Part shown: positions 8,121 to 17,586 of the stretch, piece by piece
Numbering within the stretch: the stretch's first letter is position 1
Layout: each line of letters starts with the position of its first letter
NCBI RefSeq assembly: GCF_025938155.1
Contig: NZ_JAPCZG010000003.1
Location: 186,001 to 250,000, forward strand
Direction: 5' to 3'
DNA from: Novosphingobium sp. KCTC 2891
Lineage (GTDB): Bacteria > Pseudomonadota > Alphaproteobacteria > Sphingomonadales > Sphingomonadaceae
DNA length: 64,000 nucleotides
Made by a program: the position numbers and the translations under genes
Notes under the pieces: generated by a model
Seen by the model: only the letters and a program-made list of their open reading frames with translations
The model's database searches: none
What the model was told of the DNA's origin: nothing

Positions 8121-9188
8121 ATGCAAGCCAGTGGCGAGACGGTTTCAGCCCCCGATCAGATCGACAAGGACGCGTCCGCGGCGCTGCTGCGATGGTATGA
8201 CGCGCACGCCCGGCGGCTGCCGTGGCGGCGCCTGCCGGGCGAGGCGCGGCAGGAGCCATACCGGGTGTGGCTTTCCGAGATCATGCTCCAGCAGACCACC
8301 GTGGCGGCGGTGGGGCCGTACTACGCGAAGTTCCTGGGGCTGTGGCCCACGGTGGAGGCGCTGGCGGCGGCGGACGACGGCGACGTGATGGCCGCCTGGG
8401 CGGGGCTGGGATACTATGCCCGGGCGCGCAACCTGCTGGCCTGCGCGCGCGCGGTGGCGGAGGCTGGGGCCTTTCCCGACAGCGAGGCGGGGCTGCGCGC
8501 CTTGCCGGGGGTGGGCGACTATACGGCGGCGGCGGTGGCTGCGATCGCCTTTGGCCAGCGCGCGGTGGTGGTCGATGCCAACGTGGAGCGGGTGGTGGCG
8601 CGGCTGTTCGCGATCGAGACGCCGCTGCCGGCGGCGCGTCCGCAAATCCGCGCGGCGACGGACCGGATCACGCCAGAGGACCGCGCGGGCGATTTCGCGC
8701 AGGCGATGATGGACCTGGGCGCTACGGTCTGCACGGTGAAGGCGCCGCGCTGCCTGCTGTGCCCGCTGCGCAGCGTTTGTGCCGCGCAGGCGCAGGGCGA
8801 GCCCGAGCGCCTGCCCGCCAAGGCGGCGAAGAAGGCAAAGCCCGCGCGCAAGGGGCGCGCCTTCTGGATCGAGCGCGATGGGCAGGTGCTGCTGGTGCGC
8901 CGTCCGGGCAAGGGGATGCTGGGCGGGATGCGCGCGCTGCCCGACGATGGCTGGGCCGCGCGGGGCGATGGCGCGGGTGCGCCGCCGCTGGAGGCGGATT
9001 GGCGATCTGCCGGGGCGGTCCGGCACGGCTTCACCCATTTCGATCTCGAATTGCAATTGATGCTTTGCCTTGGCGGCGATTGGGCTAGTCTGCCGGTGGG
9101 AGAATGGTGGCCGATCGAGGACATCGAGGCGGCCGGGCTGCCGACCGTCTTTGCCAAGGCGGCGCGGCTGGCACTGGCGGAAAGGTGA
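8121..9188 (+). CDS. mutY: A/G-specific adenine DNA glycosylase MutY
   Basis: Base-excision repair glycosylase that removes adenine mispaired with 8-oxoguanine. In the 355 residues I see catalytic E53 ('SEIMLQQT'), the helix-hairpin-helix 'LPGVGDYTAAAVAAIAFG' (128-145), catalytic D152 ('VDANVERV'), and the [4Fe-4S] ligands C204-x6-C211-x2-C214-x5-C220. A NUDIX-like C-terminal domain for 8-oxoG recognition follows a Lys/Ala-rich linker at about 230-240. ATG 8121 was chosen because an earlier in-frame start would extend into dciA. All key residues are present. Confidence 0.97.
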   Translation: MQASGETVSAPDQIDKDASAALLRWYDAHARRLPWRRLPGEARQEPYRVWLSEIMLQQTTVAAVGPYYAKFLGLWPTVEALAAADDGDVMAAWAGLGYYARARNLLACARAVAEAGAFPDSEAGLRALPGVGDYTAAAVAAIAFGQRAVVVDANVERVVARLFAIETPLPAARPQIRAATDRITPEDRAGDFAQAMMDLGATVCTVKAPRCLLCPLRSVCAAQAQGEPERLPAKAAKKAKPARKGRAFWIERDGQVLLVRRPGKGMLGGMRALPDDGWAARGDGAGAPPLEADWRSAGAVRHGFTHFDLELQLMLCLGGDWASLPVGEWWPIEDIEAAGLPTVFAKAARLALAER

Positions 9189-9216
9189 AAGCCTTGGAGA
9201 CGAAAGGCTGGAACGC

Positions 9217-10512
9217 ATGACCGTATCGCGGCGCGAGCTGCTGCGTTCGGGTGGTCTGCTGGGCGCCGGCTTGCTGGGCGCCGCGCTGTCGTCGGGGCGT
9301 GCCTTTGCGAGCATGGCGGCCGAGGCGCGTTATCCCCACGTGACGGGCATGATCGACCGCTATGTTTCGGGCGGAAGCGTGGCGGGCATGGTCGCCGCGC
9401 TCGGCTGGGGCGAGGATGTGCCGGTGGGCATCGCGCGCGGCGTGGAAAGCCGGGGCCGGATCGCGCCGGTCACGCTGGACAGCCTGTTCCGCATCTATTC
9501 GATGACCAAGCCCGTCACCGGCATGGCGGCGATGATGCTGGTGGACGAGGGCAAGTTGCAGCTCGACCAGCCGATTGCCGACGTCCTGCCGAAATTCGCG
9601 AAGATGCAGGTGCAGGTGACGCCCGACGGCGCGCTCGATCAGGTGCGGCCCGCGAAGACGGCGATCACCGTGCGGCATCTGCTGACCCACACCGCGGGGC
9701 TGGGCTATACCATCGTGCAGACGGGGCCGATCAAGGCCGCCTATGAAGCGCAGGGGCTGGTGCCCGCGCAGATCAGCCGCGTGCCGGTGCCAGGGCTGTG
9801 GACAATGAACGCGGCGCCCAGCCTTGAAGTGTTTGCCGACCGGCTGGCGGAACTGCCGCTGGTCTATGAGCCGGGGACGCGCTGGTCCTATTCGGTGGGG
9901 CTGGATCTGCTGGGCCGCGTGATCGAGGTCGTCTCCGGCCAGCCGTTCGATGTGTTCCTGGCCGAGCGGATGTTCGCGCCCGCCGGGATGGACAGCACCT
10001 GGTTTCGCGTGCCGGAAAGCCAGGTTTCGCGCCTGACCACCAATTATGCGCTGTTTGGCGGAAGAGCGGTGCCGCTCGATCCGGCGGACAGCTCGGTCTA
10101 TCTGCAAGCGCCGGCGTTTCCCTATGGCGGGGCGGGGCTGGTCTCCAGTCCGCGCGATTATGACCGGTTCCTGGCAATGCTGCTGGGACAGGGCAGGATC
10201 GGCCGGACCCGCGTGATGAGCGAGGCCGCGGTGCGGCTGGGCACGAGCAACCTGCTGCCGCCGGGCGCGGTGGTGACCGACCGGTTCGTCAAGGGCGGCG
10301 GGTTCGGCGCGGGCGGCCGCGTGGGGCTGGGCGAGGATGCCGGCACGTTTGGCTGGGCGGGCGCGGCGGGCACCGTGGGCTTCATCAATACCCGGGTCGG
10401 CGCACGCGCCGGCCTTTACGTGCAATTCATGCCATCGGAGGCGCTACCCGTGCAGGAAGAATTCCCCAAGGCCGTGTTGGCCGATGTGATGGCGAAGAAG
10501 GTGGCGGCGTGA
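9217..10512 (+). CDS. Beta-lactamase-family serine hydrolase (class C-like/esterase), exported
   Basis: 431-residue member of the class C beta-lactamase / penicillin-binding-protein-like / EstB esterase family. The N-terminus 'SRRELLRSGGLLGAGLLGA' looks like a twin-arginine signal. The nucleophile motif S95-M-T-K98 (SxxK) is intact, and 'RWSYSVG' near residue 227 supplies the Tyr-containing second motif. A clear KTG is not obvious; 'GGGFGAGG' lies where the third element might be. Substrate could be a beta-lactam, ester or peptide. Its stop overlaps the nudC start by one base, suggesting co-transcription with nudC and the FrnE-like gene. Confidence 0.85.
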   Translation: MTVSRRELLRSGGLLGAGLLGAALSSGRAFASMAAEARYPHVTGMIDRYVSGGSVAGMVAALGWGEDVPVGIARGVESRGRIAPVTLDSLFRIYSMTKPVTGMAAMMLVDEGKLQLDQPIADVLPKFAKMQVQVTPDGALDQVRPAKTAITVRHLLTHTAGLGYTIVQTGPIKAAYEAQGLVPAQISRVPVPGLWTMNAAPSLEVFADRLAELPLVYEPGTRWSYSVGLDLLGRVIEVVSGQPFDVFLAERMFAPAGMDSTWFRVPESQVSRLTTNYALFGGRAVPLDPADSSVYLQAPAFPYGGAGLVSSPRDYDRFLAMLLGQGRIGRTRVMSEAAVRLGTSNLLPPGAVVTDRFVKGGGFGAGGRVGLGEDAGTFGWAGAAGTVGFINTRVGARAGLYVQFMPSEALPVQEEFPKAVLADVMAKKVAA

Positions 10513-11396
10513 TGGTGGAAAAGACGATAGCCTTTGCCGGTTCGGGACTGGACCGCGCCGATCACGTGCGCTCCGACGCCGAAAAGCTGGCGGGCCTGAT
10601 GAACTGGCGCGCCCGGTTGCTGCGGCTGGACGGAATCGATCCGCTGATCGCGCCCGAAGGCGGGCTGGAGTGGGGCACGCTGGCCGATGCCGATCCGGAA
10701 GCGGAACTGGTGTTCCTTGGTCTTGCCGAAGATGGGCGCGGCTGTTTCGCGGAAGTGGCGCCGCGGCTGATCGGCAGCGTGGCGCCGCCCAATCCGCGGC
10801 TGTGGCAGGCGATGTCCACCCTGCCGGCCACCGACCTTGCCATCTATGGCGGCGCGCGCAGCCTGGTCGACTGGCACGCGCGGCACCGCTTCTGCGCCAA
10901 GTGCGGCGGCGCGACCAAGCTGGCCAAGGGCGGCTGGCAGCGCAATTGCACCAATGATGCCTGCAAGGCCGAGCATTACCCGCGCGTCGATCCGGTGACG
11001 ATCATGCTGGTGGAATGCGACGGCGAACTGCTGCTGGGCCGCCAGCCCCGCTTCCCTCCCAAGCGTTTCTCGGCGCTGGCCGGTTTCGTGGAGCCGGGCG
11101 AATCGATCGAGGAAGCCGTGGCGCGCGAAGTGCTGGAGGAAGCGGGCGTGAAAGTGCGCGACGTGACCTATGTCGCCAGCCAGCCCTGGCCTTTCCCGTC
11201 CTCGCTGATGATCGGCTGCTGCGCGGTGGCGGATGACAAGACCATCGTCATCGACGAAACCGAGCTGGACGATGCGCGTTGGTTCACGCGCGCCGAAGTC
11301 GAGCTGGCGATGTCCGGCGACGAGGACGGCGCTTTCATCGCGCCCCCGCCTTTCGCGGTGGCGCATCATCTGCTGAAGTGGTGGCTGGCGAAATGA
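10512..11396 (+). CDS. nudC: NAD(+)/NADH diphosphatase NudC
   Basis: 294-residue Nudix hydrolase that cleaves NADH/NAD to NMN(H) and AMP and also removes NAD caps from RNA in studied species. The zinc ribbon is C128-x2-C131 ... C146-x4-C151. The Nudix box begins 'GFVEPGESIEEAVAREV' at 191 and ends with 'LEEAGV'. The NudC-specific signature 'SQPWPFPSS' follows at 223. ATG 10512 overlaps the preceding stop as TGATG; a GTG one codon earlier is also open. Its own stop overlaps the next start as ATGA. Confidence 0.95.
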   Translation: MVEKTIAFAGSGLDRADHVRSDAEKLAGLMNWRARLLRLDGIDPLIAPEGGLEWGTLADADPEAELVFLGLAEDGRGCFAEVAPRLIGSVAPPNPRLWQAMSTLPATDLAIYGGARSLVDWHARHRFCAKCGGATKLAKGGWQRNCTNDACKAEHYPRVDPVTIMLVECDGELLLGRQPRFPPKRFSALAGFVEPGESIEEAVAREVLEEAGVKVRDVTYVASQPWPFPSSLMIGCCAVADDKTIVIDETELDDARWFTRAEVELAMSGDEDGAFIAPPPFAVAHHLLKWWLAK

Positions 11397-12106
11397 GCGC
11401 TCCCGAACAAGTCGTCATCGACATCTGGTCCGACGTGATGTGCCCGTGGTGCGTGATCGGCACGCGCCAGCTGGAAAAGGCGCTGGACGAGCTGGAAGGC
11501 GAGATCGAGGCGGAAATCCGCTTCCATCCCTTCGAGCTGAACCCCGACATGCCGCCCGAGGGCGAGGACAGCGCGGCGCACATCATGCGCAAGTATGGCC
11601 GAACGCCCGAACAGGCGGCGCAAGGACGCGCGCAGATGAAGACCATCGCGGAAAGCGCGGGCTATTCGTTCGACTACGCTGGGCCCAAAGCAGAGGGGGG
11701 CGAGGCGCCGCCTTCGATGATGTGGAACACGCACATGGCGCACCGCCTGCTGGTGTGGGCGCTGCGCGATCTGGGTCCGCAGGTGCAGGCGCGGCTGAAG
11801 CACGCGCTGTTCGACGCGCATTTCCAGTATCGCCGCAATGTGTCGGACCCGCAGGTGCTGCTCGACATCGCGGAGGAAACCGGACTCGACCGTACCGCCG
11901 CCGAAGCCGCGCTGGCCGATCCCGAGATCGACCGGCTGGTTCATGCGGGCCAGCGACAGGCATGGGACCTGAACGTGAGCGGCGTGCCGGCGATGGTGAT
12001 CAACGGCAAGTTCATGGTGCCGGGCGCGCAGGACCCGCAGACTTACGCCAGCGTGCTGCGCAAGGTGATCGAGCGCGAGCGTGTGATGGCGGAACGGGCG
12101 GGATAG
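11393..12106 (+). CDS. FrnE-like DsbA-family oxidoreductase
   Basis: 237-residue cytoplasmic thioredoxin-fold protein with no signal peptide. The active site C17-P-W-C20 is in 'DVMCPWCVIG', followed by a helical insertion and the C-terminal cis-proline segment 'SGVPAMVINGKFMVPGAQ', typical of FrnE and 2-hydroxychromene-2-carboxylate-isomerase-like DsbA relatives. FrnE proteins have been linked to oxidative-stress tolerance in other bacteria. The gene starts inside the nudC stop (ATGA), so it forms a coupled trio with nudC and the upstream hydrolase. Confidence 0.9.
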   Translation: MSAPEQVVIDIWSDVMCPWCVIGTRQLEKALDELEGEIEAEIRFHPFELNPDMPPEGEDSAAHIMRKYGRTPEQAAQGRAQMKTIAESAGYSFDYAGPKAEGGEAPPSMMWNTHMAHRLLVWALRDLGPQVQARLKHALFDAHFQYRRNVSDPQVLLDIAEETGLDRTAAEAALADPEIDRLVHAGQRQAWDLNVSGVPAMVINGKFMVPGAQDPQTYASVLRKVIERERVMAERAG

Positions 12107-12139
12107 ACTGGCAACGGTGCGCGGGGAGGCCCGCGCGCC

Positions 12140-12532
12140 TTACACCAGTCCCAGTTTCGCCAGTTCGCCCGCCAGCGAGGGCGGCAGCATTTCCGCTTCC
12201 TCGCCGTCGGCCAGATCGCGCGGGGCATCGGCGTCGGCAAGGTAGCGCCAGCCCTGATGGGCGCGCTTTGGCTTGGGGTGGACGTCGATCAGCTTGGCGG
12301 CGATCACGATTTCGGTGCGGCCGTCCGGCGCTTCCTCGAAACCGAGGATCGGCGAGCGGGCGACCAATTGGTGCTTCAGGATCCAGAACAGCGAGCCGCC
12401 GACCATTTCCTCGTGCCGCTTGGGCAGGTAGCGTGTGGTCAGGCGGGCTTCCGCGCCGCGCGCCCGGAACCAGCCGTGGACTTCTTCCAGCGATTGCGCC
12501 CCGTAGGCGACCTTGGTCATGTGTAGCGGCAT
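12140..12532 (-). CDS. DUF1489 family protein
   Basis: About 130 residues, starting 'MPLHMTKVAYGAQSLEEV', a conserved start for this alphaproteobacterial family. Further family blocks are 'LTTRYLPKRHEEMVGGSLFW' and 'HQGWRYL'. The function of DUF1489 is not known. No signal peptide or membrane segment. Start chosen at the conserved Met (12532), although the frame is open for 19 more codons. It is tail-to-tail with the FrnE-like gene and 43 bases downstream of mgtE on the same strand. Confidence 0.75.
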   Translation of the reverse strand: MPLHMTKVAYGAQSLEEVHGWFRARGAEARLTTRYLPKRHEEMVGGSLFWILKHQLVARSPILGFEEAPDGRTEIVIAAKLIDVHPKPKRAHQGWRYLADADAPRDLADGEEAEMLPPSLAGELAKLGLV

Positions 12533-12575
12533 GGACAGAAGATAGGCGCCGGTCAGCGCGCTTGCAAACCGGCCT

Positions 12576-14033
12576 CTAGTGCAGCGCAAAGAGTTCGGCG
12601 AGGCCGAGGAAGAAGAAGAACCCGAAGGTGTCGGTCATGGTGGTGACGAACACGGTGGAGGTGACGGCAGGGTCGATCTTGAGCTTGTCCAGCCCCAGCG
12701 GGATCAGAACGCCCGAAAGTCCGGCGTTGATGCTGTTGAGGATCATCGCCAGCAGCAGCACGAACGACAGCATCCAGTCCTGGTAGATGACCTGGCAGGT
12801 GGCCGCCATCAGCAGGCCGAGACCCCAGCCGTTGGCCGACGCGATCCACCATTCGCGCGCGATCATGCGCAAGGTGTTGGAACTGGTCAGCTGGTTGGTG
12901 GCGAGCGCGCGCACCGTCACGGTCATCGTCTGGGTTGCGGCATTGCCGCCCATGCCGGTGACGATGGGCATCAGCACGGCGAGCGTGACGAGCCGGGTGA
13001 TGGTGGCTTCGAACAGGGCCACCACCGAGGAGGCAAGGATCGCGGTGCCCAGGTTGATCGACAGCCAGATCATGCGCGTGCGGATGGTGCGCGGCAGCGG
13101 CTCGTTGATGTCGCCTTCGCCCGCGCCGGACAGCAGCAGGGCGTCCTCGCCCGCTTCTTCCTGGATGATGTGGACGATGTCGTCGACGGTGATCTGGCCC
13201 ACCAGCCGGCCGCTTTCGTCGACGATGGCGGCCGAAATCAGCGCGTACTTCTGGAAGCGCAGCGCGACTTCTTCCTGGTCCATCGTGACGGGGATCAGCG
13301 TCTGGTCGCGCTTCATCACGTCGCTGAGCGCGACGTGGCGCGGCGCGCGCAGGATCCACGAGAGCATGCAGGTGCCGACCGGGCGATGCTTCGGGTCGAC
13401 GATGAACACTTCCCAGAACTCGGTGGCGAGGTTCCGGTCGTCGCGCAGGTAATCGATCAGGTCGCCCACGGTGAGATGTTCGGGCACCGCGATGAAATCG
13501 CGGCTCATCAGGCGGCCGGCGGATTCCTCGGGATAGGACAGCGCGCTTTCGATCGCGGCGCGGTCTTCCGGCTCCATCTCGGCGAGGACGGCCTGCTGGT
13601 CCTCCTCGTCGAGATCCTCGATCAGGGCGACGGCGTCGTCCGTCTCCATCTGCTCGGCGAGTTCGGCGACTTCGTCGGGATCGAGTTCGTCGACCAGGTC
13701 GTCGCGGACCCAGTCGTTCATTTCCGCCAGCACTTCGCTGCCGAGCAGGTCGTTGATCGCGCGGGCGAGCGGGGCGCGGTATTCGGCGCCGATCAGCTCG
13801 AAAAGGTCGGCGATGTCGGCCGGGTGGAGCGGTTCGACAAGGTTGTAGACCTGTTCCTGGTCTTCACTGTCGAGTGCTTCGGCCACCTTGCGGATGAACT
13901 TCGGGCGAAGCGTGTTGTCCGCGTGATCGAGGCTTTCCGAATGGCGCGCGGAATCGGCCGGCGGCGTATCGTCCGCGTGGTCGCGGAGGCCGTCGGCAAG
14001 GACAGTTTCGACCCTGTCGTCCTCGCGCTCCAT
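12576..14033 (-). CDS. mgtE: Magnesium transporter MgtE
   Basis: 485-residue Mg2+ channel of the inner membrane. Domains in order are an acidic cytoplasmic N domain (about 40-165), a tandem CBS pair ('SAGRLMSRDFIAVPEHLTVG' onward, about 170-300), a plug helix, and five membrane helices from about 320. The pore motif 'MPIVTGMGGNAATQTM' and the last-helix block 'TSTVFVTTMTDTFGFFFFLG' are conserved. In studied MgtE proteins the acidic N and CBS domains bind Mg2+ and close the pore. No M-box riboswitch is visible in the short upstream region. Confidence 0.95.
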   Translation of the reverse strand: MEREDDRVETVLADGLRDHADDTPPADSARHSESLDHADNTLRPKFIRKVAEALDSEDQEQVYNLVEPLHPADIADLFELIGAEYRAPLARAINDLLGSEVLAEMNDWVRDDLVDELDPDEVAELAEQMETDDAVALIEDLDEEDQQAVLAEMEPEDRAAIESALSYPEESAGRLMSRDFIAVPEHLTVGDLIDYLRDDRNLATEFWEVFIVDPKHRPVGTCMLSWILRAPRHVALSDVMKRDQTLIPVTMDQEEVALRFQKYALISAAIVDESGRLVGQITVDDIVHIIQEEAGEDALLLSGAGEGDINEPLPRTIRTRMIWLSINLGTAILASSVVALFEATITRLVTLAVLMPIVTGMGGNAATQTMTVTVRALATNQLTSSNTLRMIAREWWIASANGWGLGLLMAATCQVIYQDWMLSFVLLLAMILNSINAGLSGVLIPLGLDKLKIDPAVTSTVFVTTMTDTFGFFFFLGLAELFALH

Positions 14034-14087
14034 CGGCGCCGGGATAGGGGATGGACCTGCAAAAGCAACCGCCTTGGCCGCCCCCGC

Positions 14088-14115
14088 GTGACTTTGTTGG
14101 GGAAGCCCTTATATC
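14088..14115 (+). promoter_or_regulatory. Candidate promoter for the cyclophilin gene
   Basis: GTGACT (14088-14093) and TATATC (14110-14115) are separated by 16 bases, 32 bases upstream of the peptidyl-prolyl isomerase ATG. The -10 is a good match and the -35 is moderate. It lies in the 114-base divergent gap with mgtE. Confidence 0.35.
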
Positions 14116-14147
14116 GGCGCGCGAGACAACAAGGACTTTGAGAACCC

Positions 14148-14603
14148 ATGCCTGACGAAAAACTGGTTCTGTCGCTCGATTCCGGCGACGTCGTGATCAA
14201 GCTGCGCCCGGATCTGGCCCCCGGCCACGTCGCCCGGATCAAGGAGCTGACCGGCGAAGGGTTTTACGACGGGGTGAAGTTCCACCGCGTGATTCCCGGC
14301 TTCATGGCGCAGGGCGGCTGCCCGCAGGGCACCGGCATGGGCGGTTCGTCCAAGCCCGACCTCCAGGCCGAATTCAACGACCACCCGCATGTGCGCGGCG
14401 TCTGCTCGATGGCGCGCACCAGCTATCCGCACTCGGCGAACAGCCAGTTCTTCATCTGCTTCGACGATGCGCGCTTCCTCGACAAGCAGTACACCGTGTG
14501 GGGCGAAGTCGAGAGCGGCATGGAGCTGGTCGACGCGCTGCCCAAGGGCGAGCCGCCGGCAAACCCGGGCGTGATCCGCAAGGCGACCATCGTCGCCGGC
14601 TGA
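14148..14603 (+). CDS. Cyclophilin-type peptidyl-prolyl cis-trans isomerase
   Basis: 151-residue single-domain cyclophilin, without signal peptide and so probably cytoplasmic (PpiB-like). Family residues are present: 'FHRVIPGFMAQGG' with catalytic Arg, 'SMARTSYPHSANSQFFIC' with the Gln-Phe-Phe core, and 'GEVESGMELVDAL'. Length matches bacterial PpiB (about 150-165). The ribosome site AAGGAC lies upstream of ATG 14148. A strong intrinsic terminator follows the stop, so the gene is probably monocistronic. Confidence 0.95.
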   Translation: MPDEKLVLSLDSGDVVIKLRPDLAPGHVARIKELTGEGFYDGVKFHRVIPGFMAQGGCPQGTGMGGSSKPDLQAEFNDHPHVRGVCSMARTSYPHSANSQFFICFDDARFLDKQYTVWGEVESGMELVDALPKGEPPANPGVIRKATIVAG

Positions 14604-16271
<1,668 letters not shown>

Positions 16272-16274
16272 GGT

Positions 16275-16700
16275 TCAGGGGGCCGGGGGCCGCACCACGA
16301 GGCGGCTTTCGGTGACCTCGATCACTGGCACTTCCCAAGGATGCGCGGCCATCAGCGCGGCGAGGGCGTCATCGACCGACTTCTCCGTCGCGCTGCTCGC
16401 GATCCACGTGGTGAGCGTGACGGTGGGGGAGAACGCGGTCTTGCCCGGTGCGCCGAGCGTGGGCGCGGCATCGGCGGCGGGGGTGAAGGTTTCCCAGCCC
16501 AGTCCGATTTCCGCCACTCCGTCGTAAAGCCCGAAATCGCCGAGCGCAGGCTGCTCGCGGATGATGCGGAGCATGGCGCCGAGTGTGGGGTCCGCCTCCA
16601 TCGCGGCGCTGTTCCCGGCAAGCACGGCCTGCAGTGTTTCGGGGGCGACAGGGACGTGGATGCGGACCGCCCGCGCGGCGCGGGTGATCGCTGCGCTCAC
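16275..16700 (-). CDS. Small hypothetical protein with NIF3/PII-like C-terminus
   Basis: 141 residues, GTG start at 16700 overlapping the LysR stop as GTGA, so translation is probably coupled to the regulator. The C-terminal part 'DALAALMAAHPWEVPVIEV' resembles the PII/CutA-like module found in NIF3-type proteins (typical block 'aHPYEEPayev'). The N-terminal half has no motif I recognise. No signal peptide or membrane segment. The resemblance is by eye only; the function is unknown. Confidence 0.65.
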   Translation of the reverse strand: MSAAITRAARAVRIHVPVAPETLQAVLAGNSAAMEADPTLGAMLRIIREQPALGDFGLYDGVAEIGLGWETFTPAADAAPTLGAPGKTAFSPTVTLTTWIASSATEKSVDDALAALMAAHPWEVPVIEVTESRLVVRPPAP

Positions 16701-17578
16701 AGCCCGGCTTTCAGCATCCAGTCGTGGAACAGGCGCACCGGGCGCGACTGCAGCGCGCGCGGGCGGCAGACGAACCAGTAGGAATAGGGGCTGTCGACCT
16801 CGATGTCATAGACGCGCGCCAGCCGGGGATCGTGGCTGCGCAGGTAATGGTCATCGTGCATGATCGCGATGCCGAGGCCTTGTGCGGCGGCTTCGAGGAT
16901 CAGCTGGCCCGAATCGAAATGATCGATGGCGGCGGGCTGAAGCGCCTCGATATGCAGCGCCTTCTTCCATGCCTCGAAGCTCATCGGCAGATCGTTGTGG
17001 ACGAGGAAGGTCTGCTTGGACAGTTTCTCGATATTGGGCCGGTCGCCCAGTTCGGCGGCCATTTCCTTCGACGCGATGGCATGGACGCGGTTGTGATCGA
17101 GCCGCACCGAGTGGAGCGTGGCATCCGGCCCTTCGGACAGGACGATGGCCGCGTCGATGGTGTCGCCCAGCTTGGTCTCGGCAACGTTGCTGCTGTCGAT
17201 GTCGATATGCAGCTGCGGGTGCAACTTGCGCAGCTCGCCCAGGCGCGGGAACAGGCGCTGGCTGCCGAACAGCGGCAGCACGCCCAGCCGCAGGCGCATG
17301 ACCTTGCCGGTATCGACCAGCCGGTCGATGCGGTCGGTCATCTCGTCCATCAGCGGTGCGATGGCGTCGTAGAGCGACTGTCCTTCCTCGGTCAGCTTCA
17401 GCATCTGGTGCTTGCGCTCGAACAGCGACTTGCCGACAAACTCTTCCAAAGCCCCCAGCCGGCGCGAGAGCGCCGAAGGGCTGAGCGCGAGTTCGGCCGC
17501 GGCGGTCTTGGCCGAACCGGCGCGCACGACGCGGATGAAGGCCTCCAGCGATCTCAGCGGGGGAAGGCGGCGGATCAT
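16697..17578 (-). CDS. LysR-family transcriptional regulator (GcvA-like)
   Basis: 293 residues. The N-terminal winged helix-turn-helix covers about 4-65 ('LRSLEAFIRVVRAGSAKTAA', 'LSPSALSRRLGALEEFVG'). The rest is a periplasmic-binding-protein-like effector domain. The start 'MIRRLPPLRSLEAF' is typical of the GcvA subgroup. It lies 8 bases downstream of corC and is coupled to the small NIF3/PII-like gene. Targets are unknown; the CoA-transferase gene next door is the obvious candidate but it is convergent, not divergent. Confidence 0.92.
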   Translation of the reverse strand: MIRRLPPLRSLEAFIRVVRAGSAKTAAAELALSPSALSRRLGALEEFVGKSLFERKHQMLKLTEEGQSLYDAIAPLMDEMTDRIDRLVDTGKVMRLRLGVLPLFGSQRLFPRLGELRKLHPQLHIDIDSSNVAETKLGDTIDAAIVLSEGPDATLHSVRLDHNRVHAIASKEMAAELGDRPNIEKLSKQTFLVHNDLPMSFEAWKKALHIEALQPAAIDHFDSGQLILEAAAQGLGIAIMHDDHYLRSHDPRLARVYDIEVDSPYSYWFVCRPRALQSRPVRLFHDWMLKAGL

Positions 17579-17586
17579 CGGCGGGG

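Noticed and set aside
13900..14147. Possible Mg2+ riboswitch upstream of mgtE
   Set aside because: The upstream region is short, shared with the cyclophilin gene, and shows no M-box-like series of stems.
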